NCBI RefSeq assembly: GCF_007991615.1
Contig: NZ_BJYR01000025.1
Span: 1-64,000, forward strand
Direction: 5' to 3'
Length of the DNA stretch: 64,000 nt
Source: Novosphingobium sediminis
Lineage (GTDB): Bacteria > Pseudomonadota > Alphaproteobacteria > Sphingomonadales > Sphingomonadaceae
Position numbers and translations under genes: made by a program. This document shows, in pieces, positions 16,912 to 25,530 of the stretch (positions are counted from its first letter, which is position 1; every line of letters starts with the position of its first letter). The notes under the pieces were generated by a model. The model saw only the letters and a program-made list of their open reading frames with translations, ran no database searches and was not told the DNA's origin.

Positions 16912-18171
16912 TCAGTCCTGATGCCTCCACCAGAAGATCAGGCCAGGCACGCTGAACAGTAGCGCCGCCATCAGCCAGAACATGCCCCACGAAAAGCCGC
17001 CGGTGCAGGAACGGAACCACAGCGCGACCGTGTCAGTATGGCCCCAGGGGTTCTGCGGATCGACGGTTCCGGGAACCGGGTCGCTGGGCCAGCCATGCGC
17101 GCCGACATCGACGAAGACATCGTAAGTGCCGCGCGGGACCCGGGAGAACAGCGTTTCGGCCTGATGGCTGCCTTCGCTCCACGGCCCGTCGCTGTCGGTG
17201 CCGGTATAGAACTCGACGAGGCCATAGGCATCGACGGATTGCTGCGTCTGGCGATTGACGAGGCTGTAGTCGAGATCGACCCAGCGGTTGGTGAAACTGT
17301 CGCTGTCCACCGTAATGGTGACGAACTGCCAGGGCCGCCGCACTTCGACCGTACCGATGCGGTGGATCGTGGTAGCGCCGCCGACATCAACCGTCGCCCG
17401 GCCATCGGCGCAGACTTGCGGGCCGCTCAGCAGCACCTGCACTGCAAGGATCAGGAGCAGCGCGGCGAGGGCGACGAGAAACATATTGCCGAGGTCGCCC
17501 TCAGCCACGCCCGGCGCCTTGCGGAAGCCTTCGGTCAGGTCAGGCCGGGGCGGGCGCGGCATGTGGCGCTGCTCGACCGTGAAGGCTTCGCTGACCCATT
17601 CGGCAGTGATCGGGATCAGCTGGGTCCACGTCACTTCATCAGCGGAGGTCTCGCGCGAGAGCTGTTCGCGGCCATTGGCGAACGTGGCGCCCTGCACCTT
17701 GTCGCCCCGCGCGGCGCGCCAATAGAACTCGCCGATCACCATCACGGTCTCGATCTCGGCATTGTCGTCCAGAACATAGTGCTGGCCGCGCCAACTGACC
17801 GAACGCCCGTCCTCCTCCGGCCGGTCGAGCAGCATCGTGCCGAACTGCCATTCGCCATCGGCCGCCACCAGCCAGCGATAGCCGGAATAGGGATTGAACA
17901 GCAGGAACTCCTGCCACACCGCATCCCCACTCCGCCGCCGCAGCGCGCCGATGACTTCCCATTCGACATCGAACAGTGTGCCGCGAGCACCCGGCATGAT
18001 CGCGAAGTTCTTCGCTGCGCGGCGATAGGCGGTGATGAGCCGTACGTCCTCGTTCGCGACATCGAGCAGCGAGCCGCAGTAGCGGCAGGCCAGCGTGACC
18101 GTATAGCCCACCGCCCGGATCTCGATCGATCCGCCGCAGGACGGGCAGGTCACGGCGCGCGCACCTGTCAT
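16912..18171 (-). CDS. DUF4178 zinc-ribbon membrane protein
   Basis: The protein has 419 residues. It starts with a zinc ribbon made of C9xxC12 and C29xxC32 (CPSC and CRYC). A DUF4178 domain follows, with the typical FLLFNPYSGYRWL stretch near residues 88-100. Two hydrophobic helices are visible, one near residue 232 (FLVALAALLLILAVQVLL) and one at the C-terminus (MFWLMAALLFSVPGLIFWW). The region between them (about 180 residues) is a probable extracytoplasmic beta-rich domain. It is the third gene of the SPFH-polyamine operon and is preceded by a second, shorter DUF4178 gene. DUF4178 proteins often accompany SPFH/YdjI-type proteins, but their function is unknown. Confidence 0.85.
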   Translation of the reverse strand: MTGARAVTCPSCGGSIEIRAVGYTVTLACRYCGSLLDVANEDVRLITAYRRAAKNFAIMPGARGTLFDVEWEVIGALRRRSGDAVWQEFLLFNPYSGYRWLVAADGEWQFGTMLLDRPEEDGRSVSWRGQHYVLDDNAEIETVMVIGEFYWRAARGDKVQGATFANGREQLSRETSADEVTWTQLIPITAEWVSEAFTVEQRHMPRPPRPDLTEGFRKAPGVAEGDLGNMFLVALAALLLILAVQVLLSGPQVCADGRATVDVGGATTIHRIGTVEVRRPWQFVTITVDSDSFTNRWVDLDYSLVNRQTQQSVDAYGLVEFYTGTDSDGPWSEGSHQAETLFSRVPRGTYDVFVDVGAHGWPSDPVPGTVDPQNPWGHTDTVALWFRSCTGGFSWGMFWLMAALLFSVPGLIFWWRHQD

Positions 18172-18190
18172 GCGAGGACACCTGTCCCTG

Positions 18191-18859
18191 TCACGCCAGC
18201 GCCTTCGGCATGGTCCAGCCTTCGATCTGCCTCAGATTGCCCGGCTTGAGCCCGGCAAGATCGCTCCACACGCCGAGCCAAGCCGTAGTGCCGTCCGCAT
18301 CGCGCTGCACTGACAGCGCATCGCCTGCAGCATTGCGGAAATCGGCGTTGGTCATCGTCCGGCCGGGTAGGGCCGGAAACGGCAGGTCACCCTCGCTGCC
18401 GAGGCACTCCGCTTCCTTGATGTCGCTGGCGGTCAGCCACTTGCCCCCGGCCTTGACGGTGCAGTCCCGCGCCATCGGATTGCCTTGGGCAAAGTTCTGG
18501 ATCGCCGGGACAGTGGTGACCGCCGGATATTCGCTGGTGAGCATGTACATGCCCATTGCTTCGCCCAGCCAGAACGCGCGCCCATCCGCGGCGCGCAGGA
18601 ACCATTCGTTCCACGATCCGTCAGACCAGCCCCAGCGCACGCGGCCGACAACCGTGGCGGCGATGCCGTCGCGGTCCACTGTGGTGCCGATCTGGATGGG
18701 CGAGACATCGGCGGGCAGCGTTGCCACGGTGCCGATGGCCTCCACCTTCCCTGCGCCGCGCCGCACCAACGTCTGGCAGTAGGCGCAGGTCGAATAAGGC
18801 AGGCCCGGATCGCGCACGGGCAGCGCGGCCCCGCAGGAAGGACAAGTCAGATTTTCCAT
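18191..18859 (-). CDS. Short DUF4178 zinc-ribbon protein
   Basis: This 222-residue protein starts at ATG 18859. Its N-terminal zinc ribbon uses C6xxC9 and C25xxC28 (CPSC and CAYC). A DUF4178-type body follows, containing WNEWFLRAADGRAFWLGEA near residues 83-101. No membrane helix is evident, in contrast to its downstream paralogue. Both DUF4178 proteins start with the same double-CxxC ribbon, which suggests duplication and division of labour inside one complex. It lies 18 bp downstream of the SPFH gene. Function is unknown, but an adaptor role between the SPFH scaffold and the membrane partner fits the arrangement. Confidence 0.83.
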   Translation of the reverse strand: MENLTCPSCGAALPVRDPGLPYSTCAYCQTLVRRGAGKVEAIGTVATLPADVSPIQIGTTVDRDGIAATVVGRVRWGWSDGSWNEWFLRAADGRAFWLGEAMGMYMLTSEYPAVTTVPAIQNFAQGNPMARDCTVKAGGKWLTASDIKEAECLGSEGDLPFPALPGRTMTNADFRNAAGDALSVQRDADGTTAWLGVWSDLAGLKPGNLRQIEGWTMPKALA

Positions 18860-18877
18860 GCCCCCGTCCTGCAAGGA

Positions 18878-19882
18878 TCAGCGAATGCGGCCGAGCAATT
18901 CGGCTTTCTTGGCGTCGAACTCTTCCTGACTAAGCGCACCGATCGTCACCAGCTTGTGCAGCTTTTCGATCATCGCCACCGGGTCTTCGACTGGTGCGGC
19001 GGGCGCGGCCCCCGGCCCCTGCGTTCCTAAACCCTGAGCCCCTAAGCTTTGCGACATCGCACCGCCTAGCGCGGTCGCGGCCGCCATCCCGGCGCCAATT
19101 CCGGCCATGCCACCGTCGTTCCCTGCCGCCTCCTCGATCGCCTCGGCTGCCTGAAACCGCGCGTAGGTGCCTAGATCACCCAGCACCCGCATCGAACTGG
19201 CCTTGTCGAGGTGGGCCTGCACTTCATCGGGCAGCGAAATGCTTTCGACATAGAACGAAAGGCACGAAAGCCCCCACTGCGCGAAGGCCTTGTCGACCTC
19301 CAGCTTGATCCGATCAGACAGCGTCTGCTGATTGGCAGCGAGATCGAGGAAGGCGATCCCGCTGCTGCCCAGCGCGGTCGCCATCGCGGTCTGGATCGCG
19401 GCGCGCAGCTGCGGCTCCAGCGAGGCGGCGGTCACCCCCGGCAAAGTGCCAAGCACGCGCGAGGCGAACGGCGCCACTTCACCGAGGCGGTAGGAGCACG
19501 AACCGAACGCCCGCAGCCGCAGCGCGCCGAATTCGGCATCGCGCACCGTCACCGGCTGCGCGGTGCCCCATTTCAGCGCGGGCTGCTCCTTGAGCGAGAA
19601 GAACACGACATCGGACTTGAACGGCGATCTGAAGCCCTTGTCCCAGTTCATCAGGCTGGTCAGCAGCGGCAGGTTGGCCGTCTCGATCGTGTGAAGCCCC
19701 GGCCCGAAATAGTCCGCCATCGCGCCTTCGTTGAGGAATGCCGCGATCTGCCCTTCGCGCACCGTCAGTTGTGCGCCATGCTGGATTTCGTGATCGGCGA
19801 ACGGCACGCGCCACGCAATGTCGCCCGGCTGTTCCAGCCATTCGATGACATCGACGAACTGCTTCCTGAGAAAATCGAACAT
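18878..19882 (-). CDS. SPFH/Band-7 protein with C-terminal SHOCT domain
   Basis: The 334-residue protein starts at ATG 19882 (MFDFLRKQFVDVIEW). It belongs to the YdjI/virion-core-protein-like SPFH group. Residues about 25-230 form the Band-7 domain, with FKSDVVFFSL near residue 90 and a helical SISLPDEVQAHLDKASSMR segment. A Gly/Ala-rich linker follows (residues 250-295). The last 35 residues are a SHOCT motif (MIEKLHKLVTIGALSQEEFD). SPFH proteins form oligomeric membrane-scaffold rings, and SHOCT segments drive oligomerisation. It is the first gene of the eight-gene operon, so it probably organises the assembly. It has no N-terminal membrane helix. Confidence 0.88.
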   Translation of the reverse strand: MFDFLRKQFVDVIEWLEQPGDIAWRVPFADHEIQHGAQLTVREGQIAAFLNEGAMADYFGPGLHTIETANLPLLTSLMNWDKGFRSPFKSDVVFFSLKEQPALKWGTAQPVTVRDAEFGALRLRAFGSCSYRLGEVAPFASRVLGTLPGVTAASLEPQLRAAIQTAMATALGSSGIAFLDLAANQQTLSDRIKLEVDKAFAQWGLSCLSFYVESISLPDEVQAHLDKASSMRVLGDLGTYARFQAAEAIEEAAGNDGGMAGIGAGMAAATALGGAMSQSLGAQGLGTQGPGAAPAAPVEDPVAMIEKLHKLVTIGALSQEEFDAKKAELLGRIR

Positions 19883-19968
19883 TGCGGTCGGCCTCCACAT
19901 GCTGGCGCGCACACTACAACAATCGCCGCCGGCAACAACGATTTGCGGCCGATCCGGTCAGGATGGAG

Positions 19969-21306
19969 CTAAGGAATCAAGGTAAGGCTGGTCTGCCGGC
20001 CATCGATGAAGCGCACGGACTTGCCGTCGAAGAATGCGTTCTCCTCGGCCCGGAAATCCACCCGCTGCCCGCCCCACTCGGGCACAGCGGCATAGGATGT
20101 CAGCTCGATCGACCAGGCCGTGTTGGCATGGATCGCAGCCTCGCCGCGCGGATCGGCGTTCTGGTTGTCCCAGAAGCCGATGGAAGGCCCCGCACCGTGG
20201 CCGTGGAGGCCGATGGGGTGCGAATAGATCGAGGGATCGAGCCCTGCCGCCTGCGCTTCCGCCCGTGCGCGTGCCAGTGCCTCGTTGCCGCTGCGCCCCA
20301 CCGCAAACTGGCGCAGGAGTGCGTCCTGCACCTTGTTGCTGTTCGCAAGGCCCTGCCGCAGCCCCGTCGGCGCGTCCGTCTCACCCGGCTTCAGCACATA
20401 GGCAAGGTGCTGCGTATCGGTGTTGAGCCGCAGATACGTGATCCCGAAATCGGTCCACAGGAGGTCGCCGGGCTGGATCACTTCCGGCCCTTCGAGCATC
20501 CCCTTCACTCCTTGCCGCTGGATGCCGATCGAGGGGTGGAACCACGCGTCGAGACCAAGCTGCAGCAGCCGGTCGCGATACCACCACTGCACCTGCTCTG
20601 CGGTCGTAACGCCTGGCGTGATGACCTTGCGCGAGAAGGCTTCGGCGATGACGGCATGGGCGGTACGTTCGATCGTGGGATAGAGCGCCATTTCAGACGG
20701 TGTGCGCGTCTCCAGCCAGCGGATGGCGAGGCCTTCGCCGCTGACAATGCGGGAGCGGAGCGCGCTCGGCAGCACAGCAGTGAACTTGTCATACTGGCTG
20801 ACCGTCATGCCATCGGCGAACTGGTGGAGATCGGACACGTTGACCGCGATCTTCGCCGGGTTGCGCAGGGCGATGATGTCAGCCGCCGCCTGCCACTGGT
20901 CCGGCTGCTTTGCGGGATCCCACGCCGGCATGAACAGCCCGCCAAGCCCGTAGCGGCTGACGGTGAGCCGCTCGACCGGCTTGCCCTCACCCGGATCGTG
21001 GAAGATCAGGATCGTCCGCCGCCGCGCGTGCATGTTCTCGCCGTCGAGCATCGAGGCGACCACCGGCTCCTCGAAGTATTCGCGCGCGACCAGCAGCCAG
21101 AGGTCGATGCCTTCGGCGCGCATGATCGCCGGGATCACCGTGTCGAGCCGCTCGGCAAGGATGCGGTTCTCGGTCTCGGCCCGCTCGCGCGCGGAGAGGA
21201 TCGGCGGGACGGCGGGCGCGGCCTGCTCCGTCTCGCTCATGCCGATGGGCGCGGCAAAAGCCGGAGTTGCAACCAGCGCCGCCGCGGCAGCCAGAACGTG
21301 CCTCAT
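19969..21306 (-). CDS. Exported M24-family metallopeptidase (Xaa-Pro aminopeptidase-like)
   Basis: The protein has 445 residues from ATG 21306, with a Sec-type signal peptide RHVLAAAAALVATPAFAAP. The M24 creatinase/aminopeptidase fold has all five metal ligands recognisable: D in LLWTDFG, D in LNTDTQH, H in LHGHGAG, E in WSIELTS and E in FRAEENAF. M24 enzymes cleave Xaa-Pro bonds or hydrolyse creatine-like amides. The ATG overlaps the aminotransferase stop by 4 bp (ATGA), so the pair is coupled. Together they suggest use of a peptide or amide substrate that releases an amino compound. The specificity cannot be read from sequence. Confidence 0.88.
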   Translation of the reverse strand: MRHVLAAAAALVATPAFAAPIGMSETEQAAPAVPPILSARERAETENRILAERLDTVIPAIMRAEGIDLWLLVAREYFEEPVVASMLDGENMHARRRTILIFHDPGEGKPVERLTVSRYGLGGLFMPAWDPAKQPDQWQAAADIIALRNPAKIAVNVSDLHQFADGMTVSQYDKFTAVLPSALRSRIVSGEGLAIRWLETRTPSEMALYPTIERTAHAVIAEAFSRKVITPGVTTAEQVQWWYRDRLLQLGLDAWFHPSIGIQRQGVKGMLEGPEVIQPGDLLWTDFGITYLRLNTDTQHLAYVLKPGETDAPTGLRQGLANSNKVQDALLRQFAVGRSGNEALARARAEAQAAGLDPSIYSHPIGLHGHGAGPSIGFWDNQNADPRGEAAIHANTAWSIELTSYAAVPEWGGQRVDFRAEENAFFDGKSVRFIDGRQTSLTLIP

Positions 21307-22610
21307 TCGGCGCGTTCCAGCGCAGCGCGGATCGTTTCTGCAATGCGGCCCATGTGATCGGGTTCGATAATCAGCGGCGGGGAAAGCGCGATGATGTCGC
21401 CCGTCACGCGGATGAGGAGGCCGGCGCGGAAGCAATCGGTGAACACGTCATAAGCCCGCGCGCCCGGCGCGCCATCGCGCGAGGCAAGCTCGATGGCGCC
21501 GACGAGGCCGATGGTGCGCACGTCGGTAACGTGGGGTGCATCGCGCAAGGCGTGGAGCGTATCGGCCCACAAGCCCGCCAGCGCCGCACCGCGCGTCAGC
21601 AGTCCCTCACGCGCATAGATGTCGAGCGTGGCGAGGCCGGCGGCGCAGGCGACGGGGTGGCCGGAGTAGGTATAGCCGTGGAACAGTTCGATGAGGTTCT
21701 CCGGGCCCTTCACGATGCCATCATGCACCGCGCGGCTGGCGAACACGGCGCCCATCGGCAGGGTGCCGTTGGTGATGCCCTTGGCGGTGGTGATGAGATC
21801 GGGCGTCACGCCGAAGTAGTCTGCGCCGAACGGGGTGCCGAGGCGGCCGAAGCCGGTGATGACCTCGTCGAAGATCAGCAGGATGCCGTGCCGCGTCGCG
21901 ATTTCGCGCAGCCGCTCGAGATAGCCCTTGGGCGGCGGGAGCACGCCGGTGGAGCCTGCGACCGGCTCGACGATCACCGCCGCGATGGTCTCCGCGCCGT
22001 GAAGCTGGACCAGCCGTTCGAGATCGTCGGCGAGTTCCGCGCCGTGATCGGGCATGTCACGGGTGAAGCGGTTGCGCGCGGGATCGTGGGTGTGGCGCAT
22101 GTGGTCGGTGCCGGGCAGGCTCGTGAACACGCGGCGGTTGTTGAGGATGCCGCCCACCGAAACGCCGCCAAAGCCGACGCCGTGATAGCCCCGCTCGCGC
22201 CCGATGAAGCGGGTGCGCGTGCCCTGACCGATGGCGCGCTGGTAGGCGAGCGCGATCTTGAGCGCGGTGTCGACGGACTCGGAGCCCGAGCCGGTGAAGA
22301 ACACGCGGTCGAGCCCGGCGGGTGCGATCTCGGCAAGGCGGGTCGCGAAATCGAAGCCGATGGGGTGGCCCATCTGGAAGGCGGGCGCAAAATCCATCGT
22401 GCGGATCTGGTGGGAGACCGCATCGGCGATTTCTTCACGCCCGTGCCCGGCGTTGACGCACCACAGGCCCGCCGTCCCATCAAGGATCTCGCGGTCGTCC
22501 GCAGAGCGGTAGAACATGCCGCGCGCTTCGGCGAGGAGGCGGGGCTGCGATTTGAACTGGCGGTTGGCGGTGAAGGGCATCCACCAAGCGGCAAGATCGG
22601 GCGTGTTCAT
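21303..22610 (-). CDS. Class III aminotransferase (omega-amino acid:pyruvate type)
   Basis: This 435-residue PLP enzyme starts with AWWMPFTANRQFK and contains DGTAGLWCVNAGH, signatures of omega-amino acid/beta-alanine-pyruvate transaminases. LLIFDEVITGFGRLG (about residues 235-249) is the class III motif and the K in TTAKGITNG is the PLP lysine. It would move an amino group from an omega-amino acid or amine to pyruvate, giving a semialdehyde and alanine. It precedes the M24 peptidase in one transcription unit. The exact amine donor is uncertain, and beta-alanine, GABA-like compounds or xenobiotic amines are all possible. Confidence 0.9.
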   Translation of the reverse strand: MNTPDLAAWWMPFTANRQFKSQPRLLAEARGMFYRSADDREILDGTAGLWCVNAGHGREEIADAVSHQIRTMDFAPAFQMGHPIGFDFATRLAEIAPAGLDRVFFTGSGSESVDTALKIALAYQRAIGQGTRTRFIGRERGYHGVGFGGVSVGGILNNRRVFTSLPGTDHMRHTHDPARNRFTRDMPDHGAELADDLERLVQLHGAETIAAVIVEPVAGSTGVLPPPKGYLERLREIATRHGILLIFDEVITGFGRLGTPFGADYFGVTPDLITTAKGITNGTLPMGAVFASRAVHDGIVKGPENLIELFHGYTYSGHPVACAAGLATLDIYAREGLLTRGAALAGLWADTLHALRDAPHVTDVRTIGLVGAIELASRDGAPGARAYDVFTDCFRAGLLIRVTGDIIALSPPLIIEPDHMGRIAETIRAALERAE

Positions 22611-22682
22611 CGGGCGGGCACTTTCCGGACGCGGTAAAACGGAGATGTGCAGCGTGGCATGTTCCGCTCGGTTCTGGAAGCC

Positions 22683-23204
22683 TCAGACCAGCTTGTAGAT
22701 CGAGAGCCTGACCGAAGGCACCTTGCCCTCACCTGGTGCCACGGTCCCGGCGAAGATGAACTGGTTGAGCCAGCCGTACTTGCCGAGCGGCGCCTCGAAG
22801 CGCGGTGTCGTCATCGCATAGCGCTGGCCGTCCGGGCCGGGCACGGTCTGGATCAGGCCGCGGTTGAAAACCTTGATCTGGACCTTGTCATCGGTCTCCA
22901 TGAAGTAATCGGCGAGGAGTTCGAGGTAGCCGTCGGCGCGCAGCAACTGCCAGTCCGCACCGCCCGGCACGATGCGGCCGCGGATTTCCGGCCCCTCGAA
23001 CGTGCCGCCGATGATCGGAATGCGGAACCGCTCGCCGTAGGGTGTTTTGCCGTGGGAGACGCGCTCCTCCAGCAGCGCGACGGCGGTGTAGACGAGAACC
23101 GGGCGCGGGCCGGCGGGCGGCTCGGCCGCAGCCGCTGTGCCGGCGCCGGAAGCCAGCGCGGCACCGCCTGCAGCCAATCCGCCAAGCAGCCCGCGCCGAT
23201 CCAT
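22683..23204 (-). CDS. Exported DUF3237 protein
   Basis: This 173-residue protein begins MDRRGLLGGLAAGGAALASG, an export signal with paired arginines and a hydrophobic core. Start ATG 23204 overlaps the preceding stop by one base (TGATG). The mature part contains GTFEGPEIRGRIVPGGADW and ADYFMETDDKVQIKVFNRG, typical of DUF3237, a small beta-barrel family found in aromatic and xenobiotic degradation operons. No catalytic function is established for the family. Coupling to a carboxymuconolactone-decarboxylase-like gene suggests both act in the same catabolic step or detoxification. Confidence 0.85.
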   Translation of the reverse strand: MDRRGLLGGLAAGGAALASGAGTAAAAEPPAGPRPVLVYTAVALLEERVSHGKTPYGERFRIPIIGGTFEGPEIRGRIVPGGADWQLLRADGYLELLADYFMETDDKVQIKVFNRGLIQTVPGPDGQRYAMTTPRFEAPLGKYGWLNQFIFAGTVAPGEGKVPSVRLSIYKLV

Positions 23205-23731
23205 CAGGCAACCTCGCGCAGCGCCGGCAGCGCGCAGACCGCATCGAGCCCGAGCACGTGGGCGACGCGGCCAATGCCCATCCACACCGCAACGCAGAAG
23301 GCGAGGTCGACGATCTCATCGTCCGTCAGCGCTGCCTTGTAGCGAGTCCAGAAATCCTCGTCGGTGGCGAGAGCCTTGGGATCGAGGCCGACCTTCTCGG
23401 CATATTCGATCGCCAGCTTCTCACGCTCCGAAAGGACGGACGAAGTGCGCCATTCATTGACGGCGGCATAGAAGGCTTCATCCGGCGCGGGGCCGTTGGT
23501 GCGTTCGAGATCCGGCCGATCGCGCAGCACGCGGAAGTTTTGGCAAAGCTGGCACCCGTTTATAAGCGCGGTGCGCATCCGCGCGCCTTCGAACAGGCGG
23601 GTGGGCAGCTTCGACATGCGGTAGGTGACATCGGAAAACCCGAAAGCGGCGTTCACGATCTCGGGCGCATAGTGCTCGGACAAATGGCCGAGCGGGTTCA
23701 TGTGATGGGCTTCGGGCAGAGCAACACGCAT
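23204..23731 (-). CDS. Carboxymuconolactone decarboxylase-family protein
   Basis: This 175-residue protein belongs to the CMD/AhpD fold. I set the start at ATG 23731, which has a strong AGGAGG site behind a run of A. The core NGCQLCQNFRVLR (about residues 58-70) carries a CxxC-like pair, and later helices follow the family pattern (EREKLAIEYAEKVG). Members are either thiol peroxidase partners or ring-metabolism enzymes. Downstream is the DUF3237 gene with a one-base overlap. The 468-bp upstream gap holds a GTTGACAC tandem repeat and a 40-bp palindrome, so regulated expression is likely. The substrate is unknown. Confidence 0.85.
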   Translation of the reverse strand: MRVALPEAHHMNPLGHLSEHYAPEIVNAAFGFSDVTYRMSKLPTRLFEGARMRTALINGCQLCQNFRVLRDRPDLERTNGPAPDEAFYAAVNEWRTSSVLSEREKLAIEYAEKVGLDPKALATDEDFWTRYKAALTDDEIVDLAFCVAVWMGIGRVAHVLGLDAVCALPALREVA

Positions 23732-24012
23732 GGCATCCTCCTTTTTTATCCGTTTGCGGTCCTGCAGCGGATCAGACGCCCGCCAGCCCGCGTTCTCCAC
23801 TCCCCAATCTGACAGGCACCGAGGCCTCTGGAAAGAGGTCTGAGCCAAGGCCTGAAGCGCTGCAAGTTGACACGGTTGACACAGTCCTGAGGCAAAACAG
23901 CGAGCCCGGCACGGGCGCCCCCGGACTGCCCGAATGCGGCAAGAAACCGCGAGTTTGAGGGGATGCAAGGAACACGCTGCAACCATGCCGCATGGGGGTG
24001 GCTGTAGGACAG
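23732..24012. promoter_or_regulatory. Regulatory gap with tandem GTTGACAC repeat
   Basis: The gap between two divergent genes holds GTTGACAC at 23866-23873 and again at 23875-23882, a 9-bp period. TTGACA inside the repeat could also be a -35 element for rightward transcription, though no matching -10 was found. No coding region is convincing in this stretch. Confidence 0.35.
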
Positions 24013-24052
24013 CGGATTATAAATAACAGACGCGTCTGTTATTTATAATCCG
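24013..24052. repeat. Perfect 40-bp palindrome without spacer
   Basis: The left arm CGGATTATAAATAACAGACG is followed at once by its exact reverse complement, centred on ACGCGT. It lies 148 bp before the S24-type repressor start and 281 bp before the divergent CMD-family start. It is far more AT-rich than the surrounding sequence. Options are a high-affinity operator for two repressor dimers, a bidirectional terminator, or a resolution/replication-type site. There is no T-run beyond the arms. Confidence 0.7.
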
Positions 24053-24199
24053 GTAGATCGAGTGCTCCGATCCGTTGCCCATGCCCCGCGCGGCGGAGCC
24101 TCTGCTTTGGTTACAAGTCTCGGTATTCCCAAAATAATAGGTTAAAAATCTCAAAATCATGCCTACTTTTAAGCAAACATACGTTAGAAAACTCTGAGC

Positions 24200-25021
24200 A
24201 TGAAAAGAGTACGGTCGAAAACAGCGGTTCGCCTTCAAGAGCGGATGGAAGAGCTCGGCATCTCGCAGGAAGCGCTTGCAGCCGCGATTGGCTGCACGCA
24301 GAGCGCCATCAGCAAGATATTGACCGGTAACTCGCAAAAATCACGACTTCTTCCCCTGATTGCGAATGAACTTTCGTTAAATTTATATTGGCTTATTGGA
24401 ATAACTGATAATAAAATTGATGAAAATGAATATAATTTAAATCCCACTAATAGAAATTTTTTCGATAATAATATTAAAGAAAGCCAGAAAATTGAATTAT
24501 CAGATCAAATAGATTGCAAAAATTTTGAAAATGATTTCGCAGATATTTTACTGAACTCCAAATCATCCGCAGATGACAATGCGACTGCACCGAACCACTC
24601 TTCCGGTGAATTGGGGATTGTTCCAATTCGCGAACTTGATCTTGCACACGGCGTTGGCGATGGGATCACCAGCCCGCGTATAACCTCACACGTCCGCTTT
24701 TTCCCGACGGAATGGATACGGCAATACACAGACGCGCACTCAGACGAGCTCGTGTTTGCCCACGGCATAGGCGACGCGATGGCGCCCACGCTGCTGGACG
24801 ACGACACATTGCTGATCGACTGTTCGGACCGGGAACTCGGCCTAGGTGACCAGATCTGGGTATTCACTTACTACAATCACGGCATGGTGAAGCGACTACG
24901 TCCGGCCGAGCATGGCCTCCTCCATCTGCTTTCGGACAATCCCGCCGTGCCAGATGTAATCGACTCCGAGAACTCGGTGCAGCTGCTCGGGCGCGTGGTC
25001 GCCTACATGCGGAAAATGTGA
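24200..25021 (+). CDS. XRE/S24-type repressor lacking the catalytic serine
   Basis: The protein has 273 residues. Residues 10-60 form a helix-turn-helix (ISQEALAAAIGCTQSAISKI). Residues 71-135 are a linker encoded by unusually AT-rich DNA with Asn/Asp/Lys-rich sequence, unlike the neighbouring genes. The C-terminal S24/LexA-type domain spans about 140-270. Its catalytic loop reads GIGDAMAPTL, with A193 where active enzymes have Ser (GDSMEPTL), while K231 in MVKRL is kept. Self-cleavage should therefore be impossible and induction must work another way, for example by ligand or competitor. It is divergent from the CMD-family gene, with the palindrome between them. Confidence 0.88.
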   Translation: MKRVRSKTAVRLQERMEELGISQEALAAAIGCTQSAISKILTGNSQKSRLLPLIANELSLNLYWLIGITDNKIDENEYNLNPTNRNFFDNNIKESQKIELSDQIDCKNFENDFADILLNSKSSADDNATAPNHSSGELGIVPIRELDLAHGVGDGITSPRITSHVRFFPTEWIRQYTDAHSDELVFAHGIGDAMAPTLLDDDTLLIDCSDRELGLGDQIWVFTYYNHGMVKRLRPAEHGLLHLLSDNPAVPDVIDSENSVQLLGRVVAYMRKM

Positions 25022-25114
25022 CGCGTAACGTGCCACTCATGCCAGCGTCGGCAGTTCGAGGCGAAGCGCAACCAATCGGGCGGCTTTTCGGCCGCTAGCT
25101 AAAGGCGCAAGCAA

Positions 25115-25429
25115 ATGCTGTTCCTGCTCCTTGCTGCCGCGGCATCCTCCCTAAATGCGTGCGAGTCAGCGGTCCGCACCGACCTGCCGTCTGCGGCAAT
25201 AGCCTGCCGGGTGCCCTTCGGAACCCTGAGACAAGGAGCAGATGCGGCTGACGCTTCCAGCTATGACCCTATTGACGATCTCACACCGACCTGTCGCGAA
25301 GCCATGCGGGCAGGTCAGGTCGCTGGTTGGTTCGGCCCGGCGATGCCGATCGCCATCCGCCGCGGCTACGTTCGCCAGTTTGAGGAGAAACTTGCGATTT
25401 GCAGGAAGTCGTTAGCGGCTTCGCCCTGA
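25115..25429 (+). CDS. Small exported hypothetical protein
   Basis: This 104-residue ORF starts with a hydrophobic segment MLFLLLAAAASSLNAC that looks like a signal peptide or lipobox (LNAC, with Cys at 16). The rest is polar and has three more cysteines (CRVPFG, CREAM, CRKSL). An AAAGG sequence lies upstream of the ATG. I recognise no family. It stands alone between the repressor and the convergent SDR gene. The coherent secretion signal argues for a real gene, but the evidence is modest. Confidence 0.5.
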   Translation: MLFLLLAAAASSLNACESAVRTDLPSAAIACRVPFGTLRQGADAADASSYDPIDDLTPTCREAMRAGQVAGWFGPAMPIAIRRGYVRQFEEKLAICRKSLAASP

Positions 25430-25530
25430 GTGTAAGGCCTGCGGCCCTTTCCTGCCTGAGGCCCTCCTCCGGGGAGGCTTGGTTTGGATGGAGAGCTCCA
25501 TTTCCGCCGCCCCCCCAAGGAGGATTGGGA

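Noticed and set aside
24017..24337. Minus-strand frame through the palindrome and the repressor start
   Set aside because: It has no ribosome site or family motif and overlaps the firmly supported repressor N-terminus.
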